64,000 bases of DNA from Clusia tigrina (taxonomy: Eukaryota; Arthropoda; Insecta; Diptera; Clusiidae). Each line of letters opens with the position of its first letter. The stretch's first letter is position 1. Shown piece by piece: positions 1 to 12,106 of the stretch. The position numbers and the translations under genes were made by a program. The stretch covers positions 109,203,216 through 109,267,215 of the forward strand of contig OV050030.1 in the NCBI GenBank assembly GCA_920105625.2. The letters run 5' to 3'. The notes under the pieces are model-generated. The model was given only the letters and a program-made list of their open reading frames with translations, was not told the origin of the DNA and ran no database searches.

Positions 1-400
1 ATCCGATACTTGAGATTAATTTCGGGAATATGATTTGTAACTAGTAGAAATAAGATAGATATATTTTATGTTAGAATAAGAAAACAATAAGAATTCAATA
101 ATATAAAAGGGCCAGCGAGCCACCAAATAAAGCAGAATTAATCTGAACTTCTAAAACTGCAATCCTGCATTAGATTTCTCATTTCTTCTATCGGTGCTCT
201 TAACTAGGCTTAGTTACAGAACAGCACCAAACAATAGCGTAACCAACGGCAAACTCTGCCGGTTACAATCTCTACTGAGGGCGACATTCCGCTTCGCACT
301 AGGTTGTGTGAAACCTGCAATCGATGCGTAAGCCGATCTTGCAAGGCCAACGCAATTGATATTGATTCAACCCTCATCAACACACGTATATTACCCTACA
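1..400 (+). repeat. LTR 1 of array, 5' cut by window edge
   Basis: This is the 3' part of the LTR; it ends ACCCTACA directly before the primer site at 401. A TATA box (TATAAAAG, 102-109) and a polyadenylation signal (AATAAA, 126-131) follow the usual order. It is the most divergent LTR of the array (for example GAGATTAATTTC where the others have GAGACAAATTTC). It shares AATTCAAT and CATCAACAC with LTR 7, while the inner LTRs have AATTAAAT and CATCATCAC. Confidence 0.9.
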
Positions 401-556
401 TGGCGATCCTGCCAGCCTAACTTTATATAACCCTACATGGCGATCCTGCAACTGACCTGGGACCTGAAAGGCAGCCAATGATCCTGCAACCAATCCTGCA
501 ACTAAGCTGAAGCCAACGATCCTGCAACCAATCCTGCGAGAAATCCTGCAATTGCC
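401..556 (+). repeat. Primer binding site and PBS-derived short repeats, unit 1
   Basis: TGGCGATCCTGCCAG (401-415) directly abuts the LTR end and is complementary to a tRNA ending CTGGCAGGATCG-CCA, as I recall for dipteran tRNA-Arg(ACG); tRNA-Arg priming is usual for the 412/mdg1 group. A second copy of the LTR end plus PBS start follows, then repeats of the core GATCCTGCAAC. Unit 1 has a GATCCTGCAAC and a CAATCCTGCAAC copy but none of the exact 12 bp ACCGATCCTGCA repeats of the other units. Confidence 0.75.
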
Positions 557-599
557 GAACCGACAAGCAGCCAAACATTTTCAACTGAAAAACAAATAA

Positions 600-935
600 A
601 TGGAAGTATACGTGCCAGAATATTTATCGATACCAACTGCTCCAGCACCAGTATACACCCCAAAACCAGCAATAAAGGTCGGACCACTGCCACTCACGAT
701 TGAGGAATATAAGAAACGGCAAGAAAAATGAAAGGACCTAGAAAAAACAACAATCCCACAAAGTGAAAGCAATAAAAAGAAGAGAGGAGGTTTGTTAACA
801 CAACAGAAACGCCAACTGGCCCATTTACTAGCAATAGTAAAAAACAACAACCCACCACCGTGGAATGAAGCCACAATCATCTGGAAGCGAATCGACGAGA
901 TTAAAAATCAAATCAGAAATAGAAGAAAAAAATAA
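600..935 (+). pseudogene. gag-like frame with in-frame stop, unit 1
   Basis: ATG at 600 opens a 43-codon frame, starting MEVYVPEYLSIPTAPAPVYT and ending at TGA 729-731. The same frame continues without another stop to TAA at 933-935 (112 codons in all), with a basic stretch and the motif NPPPWNEATIIWKRI. The frame is kept in all six units. I take it as the remnant of gag or the first ORF because of its place after the primer site; no capsid or zinc knuckle motif is visible, so the assignment is tentative. Confidence 0.45.
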
Positions 936-1621
936 AACCGCATGCATGCGAATAACTTGGCGTATGATCAGAAAAACTGGCAGGATACGTGCCGACTACC
1001 ATGCATTTCCAGCTTATCAACTGTGACCCGCAATCGAAGAGAACAAGAGGCGACAAATTAAAAAGAAGGAGCAACTGACGCAGCCAATTTGACTCAAAAA
1101 TTGGAAAAATGACGAAGGAGAGAGCAAAGAATAAGTCAAGGAGAAAAAGAAGCATATAGAGAAGAAGCAACAGAGAGAAAAGAAGACGAAGAGAGAAAAC
1201 AAGAAGCAGTGATAAAATAATTGAAGAAAAAGGAAGAAGAATAGAGAAAACAAACAATCATATTAAAGTACGACTACTACGAGTAATTGAATTAAAATAT
1301 GATATTGATTTATAATGTTAATCAACAATTTGATGTTTGCTTTAAAATATAAACATTTTATTGCTAAAATTACTAATATTATGTATTAGTAATAATTCAC
1401 ACATGTATTGAAATGAAACAAAAGCATTAGAAAACTAAAAATTATATAAGTAATATAACTCCAACTTCCCAAAAAAGTACTGCGAAAAAAAAGCAAAATA
1501 GATTAAAAATGATAATGGGGACGTAAACAACAAAAAAAAATCTTTATGTAAAATCAGATTAAAATTAAATAAATTTTGAGCTTAATTTTTAAGAAAATGA
1601 AGACAATTTTATGACAAAACA

Positions 1622-1914
1622 CCAGTATATATAAAAATTATAGACTACCACAAACTCATACAGAAATAGTAAATGAACAAGTATAGAAAATGCTACATGA
1701 AAACATCATTGAACCTTCAGTCAGCCCATACAATGCTCCACTCCTTTTGGTTCCCAAAAAGAACACTAATAACAAAAAGAAAAAGAGACTTGTAGTGGAC
1801 TTTAGAAAACTGAACGACAATACAATCAATGACAAATTCACGCTAACTCGACTACAAGAAATTCTAGACAGGCTAGGCAGAGCAAAATTGGGTTTCAACT
1901 CTAGATATGACTAG
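1622..1914 (+). pseudogene. Reverse transcriptase N-terminal fragment, unit 1
   Basis: The frame from PVYIKNYRLPQTH through LHENIIEPSVSPYNAPLLLV to RLVVDFRKLNDNTINDKF and LQEILDRLGRAKL is the finger region of a Ty3/gypsy RT of the 412/mdg1 type. A TAG at 1684-1686 interrupts it 5' of the ATG at 1690, and the frame breaks after RAKL, before the palm motif A. The catalytic YxDD region is missing. The same stop and break occur in every unit. Confidence 0.85.
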
Positions 1915-2821
1915 TTCATTCCCCCAAATAGAACTTGACAAACAATCAAGACCACTTATTTAATTTTTAAGAAATAGTGTAAAAACAACTTTACAACAAT
2001 TTTATACTTAAGTTTTGAATTGAAAATTTGTTTAGATAAACCAGTAACTGAAAAGCAATTTTTACAATTTATATGGTTAAACATTTATAGTTGCAACTAA
2101 CCATTAGTATCACTTTTAACAATGACAAAAATACCATTTTGATTTTAACATACTATAAAAATGGATCAAATGAATTCGAACAAAGACGCGTTATCAAAAA
2201 TACAATTAAACTCCAGCATACTCAAGAATATGATACCAATGAATATTGATGAAAATCGCTAATAATTACAAGGGGCACGTCTAAAACGGAAAAGTTAACA
2301 GAGGAAATAGAGAATTGTATATCTCGGCAGAAGTCTGATCAACTTCAAATTTGGGATTGCACATCTATAATGACGTCAAATATAAGAGGAAATAAAAGAA
2401 CTAATAATGGCAAATGAAAGAAAAGAAAGTGCACAAGAAAAATTGGGTGGATTTCTTTACGTGGGATGTAGTGATAATTCAGCGAATCAAGATTCGAACC
2501 AGAAGAAGCTATCATCAAATATAAATAAAAGATACAGTGATAAATCAGCGAAACAAGATTCGATACTGAAGAAACTGATATCAATAATGAAGATATAAAG
2601 CATGCAGGAATCAATGATAAATCAGCGAGACTAGACTCGATTCTGAGGAAATGGATATCCAAAACGAAGAAAGAAAAGATAATGAATAAGCTAAATACAT
2701 ATATATATATATATAGCAAACAATGATGAAATATTTAAAATATGTGCCAAAGAAGAATTTAAAGAAATGAATGCGCAAATAAATATAATGAATGAAAATC
2801 CTCAAATTAAAAATTATGACA

Positions 2822-3508
2822 TATGCCGCCCCAGAAAGAGAATTAAATGAATATAAACTGATAGATGAGTATCATAATGCACCACATGGAGGTCATTTAA
2901 TAATTAGAAAAATCCTGATAAAAATAATAAATAAATAAATAAATTAAAACAGATATATATATTTAAAAATATGAATAAAGTGGTAAAAGAATTTATTACG
3001 AACTATGACTTATGTGTACGACACAAACAAACAACACACACAGAAGAACCACTTACAATAACAGACACCCCTAATAACAGCTTTGAAGTAATATTCATCG
3101 ACACCGTAGGACCACTTAAAATTTGAAATGAAAACTGACCATGCAGTGCGAGCTGACAAAATTTGTAATCGCACACCAAATGATAACAAAAGATGCACAC
3201 ACAACAGCCAATACACTAGTAAACAATTCATTCTAAAATACGGACACTTTAAAATACTTAAATCTGGCAACGGGACAGAATTTACAAACGAGCTAATGGC
3301 AAACATATGTGCACTGCTGAAAATACAACAAAAATTTTCGACAACGTACCAGCACGAAACAATAGGTTCATTAGAACGCAACCACAGAGTTTTGAACGAA
3401 TTCCTACTGACATCGACAAACGACGACGAATGGGATAAATGGATTCCTTACTTCACTTTCACTTACAACTATATAATTGAAAACCATAAGGTAACCAAAA
3501 TATTGTAA
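2822..3508 (+). pseudogene. Integrase fragment, unit 1
   Basis: The HHCC zinc region is recognisable in pieces: DEYHNAPHGGH (two His) and NYDLCVRHK (one Cys; the second Cys is Arg-His-Lys here). The core follows with IFIDTVGPL (first Asp), then a frame change, then KYGHFKILKSGNGTEFTNEL, where the second catalytic Asp of the usual SDxGTEF is Gly, and GSLERNHRVLNEFL with the catalytic Glu. The frame ends at TAA 3506-3508. Frameshifts and the Gly substitution make it inactive. Sequence style matches 412/mdg1 integrases. Confidence 0.85.
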
Positions 3509-3838
3509 TTTAAATTTATAAACCATAAAATGTAATTTAAGCAATAAGATTTATAATTAAAACTATCACAATATGTAATCAACACAATGTAATTAGTAAT
3601 CATAAGTATATGTAATTATATCAAAACTACATAATTTGTAATTTTAACTATATAATTAAAAACGCTACAATGTAACTATAATAATAAGAAACAATTTATA
3701 AACAAACAATACCAATTATTAGAAAATATGAAAATCATGTAACAAATTCATAACTTAAGACAATTGTAATACAACACAAACCATATTTCCAGAAAAATTA
3801 TTCGCTAACACCCCTAATTTTTCTCTTAAGGGTGAGGG

Positions 3839-4513
3839 TGTAGTGTACCACACAAGTGTACACTGACGACCACACATCCTCATAAGCACAGCAGCAAGTC
3901 GCATATGCAAACAAACTGACAATAGCGCAACGTGTGCAATTGCACTCAATACCAAATACGCTAGACAAGCATTTTGGTGGTGCAATAACACACGCTGCCT
4001 ATATTCCAGCGTATGCATATTGGACAGTGCAGTGACTTTAGCCCTGAACTTGCACTCAAAATTATTAATATAAACAAAGACGATGATTCGTCAATGAATA
4101 ATATCGGTAATCCGATACTTGAGACAAATTTCGGGAATATGATTTGTAACTAGTGGAAACAAGATAGATATATTTTATGTTAGTTAGAATAAGAAAACAA
4201 TAAGAATTAAATAATATAAAAGGGCCAGCGAGCCACCAAATAAAGCAGAATTAATCTGAACTTCTAAAACTGCAATCCTGCATTAGATTTCTCATTTCTT
4301 CTATCGGTGCTCTTAACTAGGCTTAGTTACAGAACAGCACCAAACAATAGCGTAACCAACGGCAAACTCTGCCGGTTACAATCTCTACTGAGGGCGACAT
4401 TCCGCTTCGCACTAGGTTGTGTGAAACCTGCAATCGATGCGTAAGCCGATCTTGCAAGGCCAACGCAATTGATATTGATTCAACCCTCATCATCACACGT
4501 ATATTACCCTACA
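3839..4513 (+). repeat. LTR 2 of array (reference copy, 675 bp)
   Basis: Starts TGTAGTGTACC directly after the polypurine tract and ends ACCCTACA directly before the primer site; the five terminal bases TGTAG/CTACA are perfect inverted repeats. A 10 bp palindrome AGTGTACACT lies at 3855-3864. It contains a TATA box and an AATAAA signal. One LTR serves as 3' LTR of unit 1 and 5' LTR of unit 2. Confidence 0.92.
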
Positions 4514-4681
4514 TGGCGATCCTGCCAGCCTAACTTTATATTACCCTACATGGCGATCCTGCAACTGACCTGCGACCTGCAAGGCAGCCAATGATCCTGC
4601 AACCGATCCTGCAACCGATCCTGCAACTAAGCTGAAGCCAACGATCCTGCAACCAATCCTGCGAGAAATCCTGCAATTGCC
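4514..4681 (+). repeat. Primer site and PBS-derived repeats, unit 2
   Basis: PBS 4514-4528. A 26 bp segment covering the LTR end and PBS start (4500-4525) is repeated at 4537-4562, period 37 bp. The exact 12 bp repeat ACCGATCCTGCA occurs twice. Confidence 0.75.
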
Positions 4682-4724
4682 GAACCGACAAGCAGCCAAA
4701 CATTTTCAACTGAAAAACAAATAA

Positions 4725-5060
4725 ATGGAAGAATACGTGCCAGAATATTTATCGATACCAACTGCTCCAGCACCAGTATACACCCCAAAACCAGCAATAA
4801 AGGTCGGACCACTGCCACTCACGATTGAGGAATATAAGAAACGGCAAGAAAAATGAAAGGACCTAGAAAAAACAACAATCCCACAAAGTGAAAGCAATAA
4901 AAAGAAGAGAGGAGGTTTGTTAACACAACAGAAACGCCAACTGGCCCATTTACTAGCAATAGTAAAAAACTACAACCCACCACCGTGGAATGAAGCCACA
5001 ATCATCTGGAAGCGAATCGACAAGATTAAAAATCAAATCACAAATAGAAGAAAAAAATAA
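4725..5060 (+). pseudogene. gag-like frame, unit 2
   Basis: ATG 4725, first stop TGA 4854-4856, frame continues to TAA 5058-5060. It reads MEEYVPEYL where unit 1 has MEVYVPEYL. Confidence 0.45.
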
Positions 5061-5748
5061 AACCGCATGCATGCGAATAACTTGGCGTATGATCAGAAAA
5101 ACTGGCAGGATACGTGCCGACTACCATGCATTTCCAGCTTATCAACTGTGACCCGCAATCGAAGAGAACAAGAGGCGACAAATTAAAAAGAAGGAGCAAC
5201 TGACGCAGCCAATTTGACTCAAAAATTGGAAAAATGACGAAGGAGAGAGCAAAGAATAAGTCAAGGAGAAAAAGAAGCATATAGAGAAGAAGCAACAGAG
5301 AGAAAAGAAGACGAAGAGAGAAAACAAGAAGCAGTGATAAAATAATTGAAGAAAAAGGAAGAAGAATAGAGAAAACAAACAATCATATTAAAGTACGACT
5401 ACTACGAGTAATTGAATTAAAATATGATATTGATTTATAATGTTAATCAACAATTTGATGTTTGCTTTAAAATATAAACATTTTATTGCTAAAATTACTA
5501 ATATTATGTATTAGTAATAATTCACACATGTATTGAAATGAAACAAAAGCATTAGAAAACTAAAAATTATATAAGTAATATAACTCCAACTTCCCAAAAA
5601 AGTACTGCGAAAAAAAAAGCAAAATAGATTAAAAATGATAATGGGGACGTAAACAACAAAAAAAAAATCTTTATGTAAAATCAGATTAAAATTAAATAAA
5701 TTTTGAGCTTAATTTTTAAGAAAATGAAGACAATTTTATGACAAAACA

Positions 5749-6041
5749 CCAGTATATATAAAAATTATAGACTACCACAAACTCATACAGAAATAGTAAA
5801 TGAACAAGTATAGAAAATGCTACACGAAAACATCATTGAACCTTCAGTCAGCCCATACAATGCTCCACTCCTTTTGGTTCCCAAAAAGAACACTAATAAC
5901 AAAAAGAAAAAGAGACTTGTAGTGGACTTTAGAAAACTGAACGACAATACAATCAATGACAAATTCACGCTAACTCGACTACAAGAAATTCTAGACAGGC
6001 TAGGCAGAGCAAAATTGGTTTTCAACTCTAGATATGACTAG
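5749..6041 (+). pseudogene. RT N-terminal fragment, unit 2
   Basis: Same TAG six bases before the ATG at 5817 and same break after RAKL as in unit 1; it reads KLVFNSRYD where unit 1 has KLGFNSRYD. Confidence 0.83.
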
Positions 6042-6949
6042 TTCATTCCCCCAAATAGACAAACAATCAAGACCACTTATTTAATTTTTAAGAAATAGTG
6101 TAAAAACAACTTTACAACAATTTTATACTTAAGTTTTGAATTGAAAATTTGTTTAGATAAACCAGTAACTGAAAAGCAATTTTTACAATTTATATGGTTA
6201 AAAATTTATAGTTGCAACTAACCATTAGTATCACTTTTAACAATGACAAAAATACCATTTTGATTTTAACATACTATAAAAATGGATCAAATGAATTCGA
6301 ACAAAGACGCGTTATCAAAAATACAATTAAACTCCAGCATACTCAAGAATATGATACCAATGAATATTGATGAAAATCGCTAATAATTACAAGGGGCATG
6401 TCTAAAGCGGAAAAGTTAACAGAGGAAATAGAGAACTGTATATCTCGGCAGAAGTCTGATCAACTTCAAATTTGGGATTGCACATCTATAATGACGTCAA
6501 ATATAAGAGGAAATAAAAGAACTAATAATGGCAAATGAAAGAAAAGAAAGTGCACAAGAAAAATTGGGTATAAAGAAATCCACGTGGGATGTAGTGATAA
6601 TTCAGCGAATCAAGATTCGAACCAGAAGAAGCTATCATCAAATATAAATAAAAGATACAGTGATAAATCAGCGAAACAAGATTCGATACTGAAGAAACTG
6701 ATATCAAGAAGGAATAATGAAGATATAGAGCATGCAGGAATCAATGATAAATCAGCGAGACTAGACTCGATTCTGAGGAAATGGATATCCAAAACGAAGA
6801 AAGAAAAGATAATGAATAAGCTAAATACATATATATATATATAGCAAACAATGATGAAATATTTAAAATATGTGCCAAAGAAGAATTTAAAGAAATGAAT
6901 GCGCAAATAAATATAATGAATGAAAATCCTCAAATTAAAAATTATGACA

Positions 6950-7636
6950 TATGCCGCTCCAGAAAGAGAATTAAATGAATATAAACTGATAGATGAGTAT
7001 CATAATGCACCACATGGAGGTCATTTAACAGTTAAAAAAATCCTGATAAAAATAATAAATAAATAAATAAATTAAAACAGATATATATATTTAAAAATAT
7101 GAATAAAGTGGTAAAAGAATTTATTACGAACTATGACTTATGTGTACGACACAAACAAACAACACACACAGAAGAACCACTTACAATAACAGACACCCCT
7201 AATAACAGCTTTGAAGTAATATTCATCGACACCGTAGGACCACTTAAAATTTGAAATGAAAACTGACCATGCAGTGCGAGCTGACAAAATTTGTAATCGC
7301 ACACCAAATGATAACAAAAGATGCACACACAACAGCCAATACACTAGTAAACAATTCATTCTAAAATACGGACACTTTAAAATACTTAAATCTGGCAACG
7401 GGACAGAATTTACAAACGAGCTAATGGCAAACATATGTGCACTGCTGAAAATACAACAAAAATTTTCGACAACGTACCAGCACGAAACAATAGGTTCATT
7501 AGAACGCAACCACAGAGTTTTGAACGAATTCCTACTGACATCGACAAACGACGACGAATGGGATAAATGGATTCCTTACTTCACTTTCACTTACAACTAT
7601 ATAATTGAAAACCATAAGGTAACCAAAATATTGTAA
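6950..7636 (+). pseudogene. Integrase fragment, unit 2
   Basis: Same motifs and same lost second catalytic Asp (SGNGTEF) as unit 1. The sequence after the HHCC His pair is CATTTAACAGTTAAAAAAATC, a variant shared only with unit 3. Confidence 0.83.
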
Positions 7637-7966
7637 TTTAAATTTATAAACCATAAAATGTAATTTAAGCAATAAGATTTATAATTAAAACTATCACAAT
7701 ATGTAATCAACACAATGTAATTAGTAATCATAAGTATATGTAATTATATCAAAACTACATAATTTGTAATTTTAACTATATAATTAAAAACGCTACAATG
7801 TAACTATAATAATAAGAAACAATTTATAAACAAACAATACCAATTATTAGAAAATATGAAAATCATGTAACAAATTCATAACTTAAGACAATTGTAATAC
7901 AACACAAACCATATTTCCAGAAAAATTATTCGCTAACACCCCTAATTTTTCTCTTAAGGGTGAGGG

Positions 7967-8641
7967 TGTAGTGTACCACACAAGTGTACACTGACGACCA
8001 CACATCCTCATAAGCACAGCAGCAAGTCGCATATGCAAACAAACTGACAATAGCGCAACGTGTGCAATTGCACTCAATACCAAATACGCTAGACAAGCAT
8101 TTTGGTGGTGCAATAACACACGCTGCCTATATTCCAGCGTATGCATATTGGACAGTGCAGTGACTTTAGCCCTGAACTTGCACTCAAAATTATTAATATA
8201 AACAAAGACGATGATTCGTCAATGAATAATATCGGTAATCCGATACTTGAGACAAATTTCGGGAATATGATTTGTAACTAGTGGAAACAAGATAGATATA
8301 TTTTATGTTAGTTAGAATAAGAAAACAATAAGAATTAAATAATATAAAAGGGCCAGCGAGCCACCAAATAAAGCAGAATTAATCTGAACTTCTAAAACTG
8401 CAATCCTGCATTAGATTTCTCATTTCTTCTATCGGTGCTCTTAACTAGGCTTAGTTACAGAACAGCACCAAACAATAGCGTAACCAACGGCAAACTCTGC
8501 CGGTTACAATCTCTACTGAGGGCGACATTCCGCTTCGCACTAGGTTGTGTGAAACCTGCAATCGATGCGTAAGCCGATCTTGCAAGGCCAACGCAATTGA
8601 TATTGATTCAACCCTCATCATCACACGTATATTACCCTACA
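7967..8641 (+). repeat. LTR 3 of array (675 bp)
   Basis: TGTAG...CTACA termini, same length and inner-type variants (AATTAAAT, CATCATCAC) as LTR 2. Confidence 0.92.
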
Positions 8642-8821
8642 TGGCGATCCTGCCAGCCTAACTTTATATTACCCTACATGGCGATCCTGCAACTGACCTG
8701 CGACCTGCAAGGCAGCCAATGATCCTGCAACCGATCCTGCAACCGATCCTGCAACCGATCCTGCAACTAAGCTGAAGCCAACGATCCTGCAACCAATCCT
8801 GCGAGAAATCCTGCAATTGCC
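8642..8821 (+). repeat. Primer site and PBS-derived repeats, unit 3
   Basis: PBS 8642-8656; the 12 bp ACCGATCCTGCA repeat occurs three times. Confidence 0.75.
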
Positions 8822-8864
8822 GAACCGACAAGCAGCCAAACATTTTCAACTGAAAAACAAATAA

Positions 8865-9200
8865 ATGGAAGAATACGTGCCAGAATATTTATCGATACCA
8901 ACTGCTCCAGCACCAGTATACACCCCAAAACCAGCAATAAAGGTCGGACCACTGCCACTCACGATTGAGGAATATAAGAAACGGCAAGAAAAATGAAAGG
9001 ACCTAGAAAAAACAACAATCCCACAAAGTGAAAGCAATAAAAAGAAGAGAGGAGGTTTGTTAACACAACAGAAACGCCAACTGGCCCATTTACTAGCAAT
9101 AGTAAAAAACTACAACCCACCACCGTGGAATGAAGCCACAATCATCTGGAAGCGAATCGACAAGATTAAAAATCAAATCACAAATAGAAGAAAAAAATAA
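8865..9200 (+). pseudogene. gag-like frame, unit 3
   Basis: ATG 8865, in-frame TGA 8994-8996, frame continues to TAA 9198-9200. Confidence 0.45.
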
Positions 9201-9888
9201 AACCGCATGCATGCGAATAACTTGGCGTATGATCAGAAAAACTGGCAGGATACGTGCCGACTACCATGCATTTCCAGCTTATCAACTGTGACCCGCAATC
9301 GAAGAGAACAAGAGGCGACAAATTAAAAAGAAGGAGCAACTGACGCAGCCAATTTGACTCAAAAATTGGAAAAATGACGAAGGAGAGAGCAAAGAATAAG
9401 TCAAGGAGAAAAAGAAGCATATAGAGAAGAAGCAACAGAGAGAAAAGAAGACGAAGAGAGAAAACAAGAAGCAGTGATAAAATAATTGAAGAAAAAGGAA
9501 GAAGAATAGAGAAAACAAACAATCATATTAAAGTACGACTACTACGAGTAATTGAATTAAAATATGATATTGATTTATAATGTTAATCAACAATTTGATG
9601 TTTGCTTTAAAATATAAACATTTTATTGCTAAAATTACTAATATTATGTATTAGTAATAATTCACACATGTATTGAAATGAAACAAAAGCATTAGAAAAC
9701 TAAAAATTATATAAGTAATATAACTCCAACTTCCCAAAAAAGTACTGCGAAAAAAAAAGCAAAATAGATTAAAAATGATAATGGGGACGTAAACAACAAA
9801 AAAAAAATCTTTATGTAAAATCAGATTAAAATTAAATAAATTTTGAGCTTAATTTTTAAGAAAATGAAGACAATTTTATGACAAAACA

Positions 9889-10181
9889 CCAGTATATATA
9901 AAAATTATAGACTACCACAAACTCATACAGAAATAGTAAATGAACAAGTATAGAAAATGCTACACGAAAACATCATTGAACCTTCAGTCAGCCCATACAA
10001 TGCTCCACTCCTTTTGGTTCCCAAAAAGAACACTAATAACAAAAAGAAAAAGAGACTTGTAGTGGACTTTAGAAAACTGAACGACAATACAATCAATGAC
10101 AAATTCACGCTAACTCGACTACAAGAAATTCTAGACAGGCTAGGCAGAGCAAAATTGGTTTTCAACTCTAGATATGACTAG
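9889..10181 (+). pseudogene. RT N-terminal fragment, unit 3
   Basis: Identical in protein to unit 2, with the shared TAG before the ATG at 9957. Confidence 0.83.
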
Positions 10182-11089
10182 TTCATTCCCCCAAATAGAC
10201 AAACAATCAAGACCACTTATTTAATTTTTAAGAAATAGTGTAAAAACAACTTTACAACAATTTTATACTTAAGTTTTGAATTGAAAATTTGTTTAGATAA
10301 ACCAGTAACTGAAAAGCAATTTTTACAATTTATATGGTTAAAAATTTATAGTTGCAACTAACCATTAGTATCACTTTTAACAATGACAAAAATACCATTT
10401 TGATTTTAACATACTATAAAAATGGATCAAATGAATTCGAACAAAGACGCGTTATCAAAAATACAATTAAACTCCAGCATACTCAAGAATATGATACCAA
10501 TGAATATTGATGAAAATCGCTAATAATTACAAGGGGCATGTCTAAAGCGGAAAAGTTAACAGAGGAAATAGAGAACTGTATATCTCGGCAGAAGTCTGAT
10601 CAACTTCAAATTTGGGATTGCACATCTATAATGACGTCAAATATAAGAGGAAATAAAAGAACTAATAATGGCAAATGAAAGAAAAGAAAGTGCACAAGAA
10701 AAATTGGGTATAAAGAAATCCACGTGGGATGTAGTGATAATTCAGCGAATCAAGATTCGAACCAGAAGAAGCTATCATCAAATATAAATAAAAGATACAG
10801 TGATAAATCAGCGAAACAAGATTCGATACTGAAGAAACTGATATCAAGAAGGAATAATGAAGATATAGAGCATGCAGGAATCAATGATAAATCAGCGAGA
10901 CTAGACTCGATTCTGAGGAAATGGATATCCAAAACGAAGAAAGAAAAGATAATGAATAAGCTAAATACATATATATATATATAGCAAACAATGATGAAAT
11001 ATTTAAAATATGTGCCAAAGAAGAATTTAAAGAAATGAATGCGCAAATAAATATAATGAATGAAAATCCTCAAATTAAAAATTATGACA

Positions 11090-11776
11090 TATGCCGCTCC
11101 AGAAAGAGAATTAAATGAATATAAACTGATAGATGAGTATCATAATGCACCACATGGAGGTCATTTAACAGTTAAAAAAATCCTGATAAAAATAATAAAT
11201 AAATAAATAAATTAAAACAGATATATATATTTAAAAATATGAATAAAGTGGTAAAAGAATTTATTACGAACTATGACTTATGTGTACGACACAAACAAAC
11301 AACACACACAGAAGAACCACTTACAATAACAGACACCCCTAATAACAGCTTTGAAGTAATATTCATCGACACCGTAGGACCACTTAAAATTTGAAATGAA
11401 AACTGACCATGCAGTGCGAGCTGACAAAATTTGTAATCGCACACCAAATGATAACAAAAGATGCACACACAACAGCCAATACACTAGTAAACAATTCATT
11501 CTAAAATACGGACACTTTAAAATACTTAAATCTGGCAACGGGACAGAATTTACAAACGAGCTAATGGCAAACATATGTGCACTGCTGAAAATACAACAAA
11601 AATTTTCGACAACGTACCAGCACGAAACAATAGGTTCATTAGAACGCAACCACAGAGTTTTGAACGAATTCCTACTGACATCGACAAACGACGACGAATG
11701 GGATAAATGGATTCCTTACTTCACTTTCACTTACAACTATATAATTGAAAACCATAAGGTAACCAAAATATTGTAA
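11090..11776 (+). pseudogene. Integrase fragment, unit 3
   Basis: Same as unit 2, including the CAGTTAAAAAAATC variant and the SGNGTEF change. Confidence 0.83.
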
Positions 11777-12106
11777 TTTAAATTTATAAACCATAAAATG
11801 TAATTTAAGCAATAAGATTTATAATTAAAACTATCACAATATGTAATCAACACAATGTAATTAGTAATCATAAGTATATGTAATTATATCAAAACTACAT
11901 AATTTGTAATTTTAACTATATAATTAAAAACGCTACAATGTAACTATAATAATAAGAAACAATTTATAAACAAACAATACCAATTATTAGAAAATATGAA
12001 AATCATGTAACAAATTCATAACTTAAGACAATTGTAATACAACACAAACCATATTTCCAGAAAAATTATTCGCTAACACCCCTAATTTTTCTCTTAAGGG
12101 TGAGGG

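Larger units (their letters stand above)
401..3838 (+). mobile_element. Internal region, array unit 1 (412/mdg1-like, degenerate)
   Basis: Order: primer site, short gag-like frame (600-935), purine-rich noncoding stretch (936-1621, no protein seen), RT fragment (1622-1914), decayed RT to RNase H stretch (1915-2400; only scraps such as DKPVTEKQF and DALSKIQLNSS recall a pol frame), linker with a three-fold repeat (2466-2690), integrase fragment (2822-3508), AT-rich 3' noncoding (3509-3827), polypurine tract AAGGGTGAGGG (3828-3838). A complete 412-type element has several kb more internal sequence, so large parts of gag, protease, RT and RNase H are gone. Unit 1 also has a micro-inversion at 2447-2460 and a 7 bp deletion near 2583 relative to the other units. 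Confidence 0.85.
4514..7966 (+). mobile_element. Internal region, array unit 2
   Basis: Same layout as unit 1. Diagnostic differences: GTATAAAGAAATCCAC at 6568-6583 in the orientation shared by units 2-6; a 7 bp deletion after the RT fragment (ATAGACAAAC at about 6054) shared only with unit 3; GATATAGAGCATG at about 6721 and TGCCGCTCC at about 6953, also shared only with unit 3. The repeat-bearing linker ORF is 6584-6844. Confidence 0.85.
8642..12106 (+). mobile_element. Internal region, array unit 3
   Basis: Nearly identical to unit 2 apart from one additional 12 bp PBS-derived repeat, which accounts for the 4140 versus 4128 bp period. Linker ORF 10724-10984. This pair is the most recent duplication on the left side of the array. 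Confidence 0.85.

Noticed and set aside
401..415. Possible tRNA gene
   Set aside because: Only the 15 bases complementary to a tRNA 3' end are present. There are no A and B boxes or cloverleaf.
502..1257. Minus-strand frames rich in Leu, Phe and Ser (63-114 aa), repeated in each unit
   Set aside because: They are the complement of the purine-rich gag and post-gag stretch. They have no recognisable domain, and the plus-strand element explains the region.
3010..3381. Minus-strand 123-125 aa frame in each unit
   Set aside because: It is antisense to the integrase fragment, which has clear motifs on the plus strand.
4514..4681. Regular short repeats as a possible CRISPR array
   Set aside because: The 12 bp repeats have no spacers, lie in a eukaryotic LTR element and derive from the primer site.
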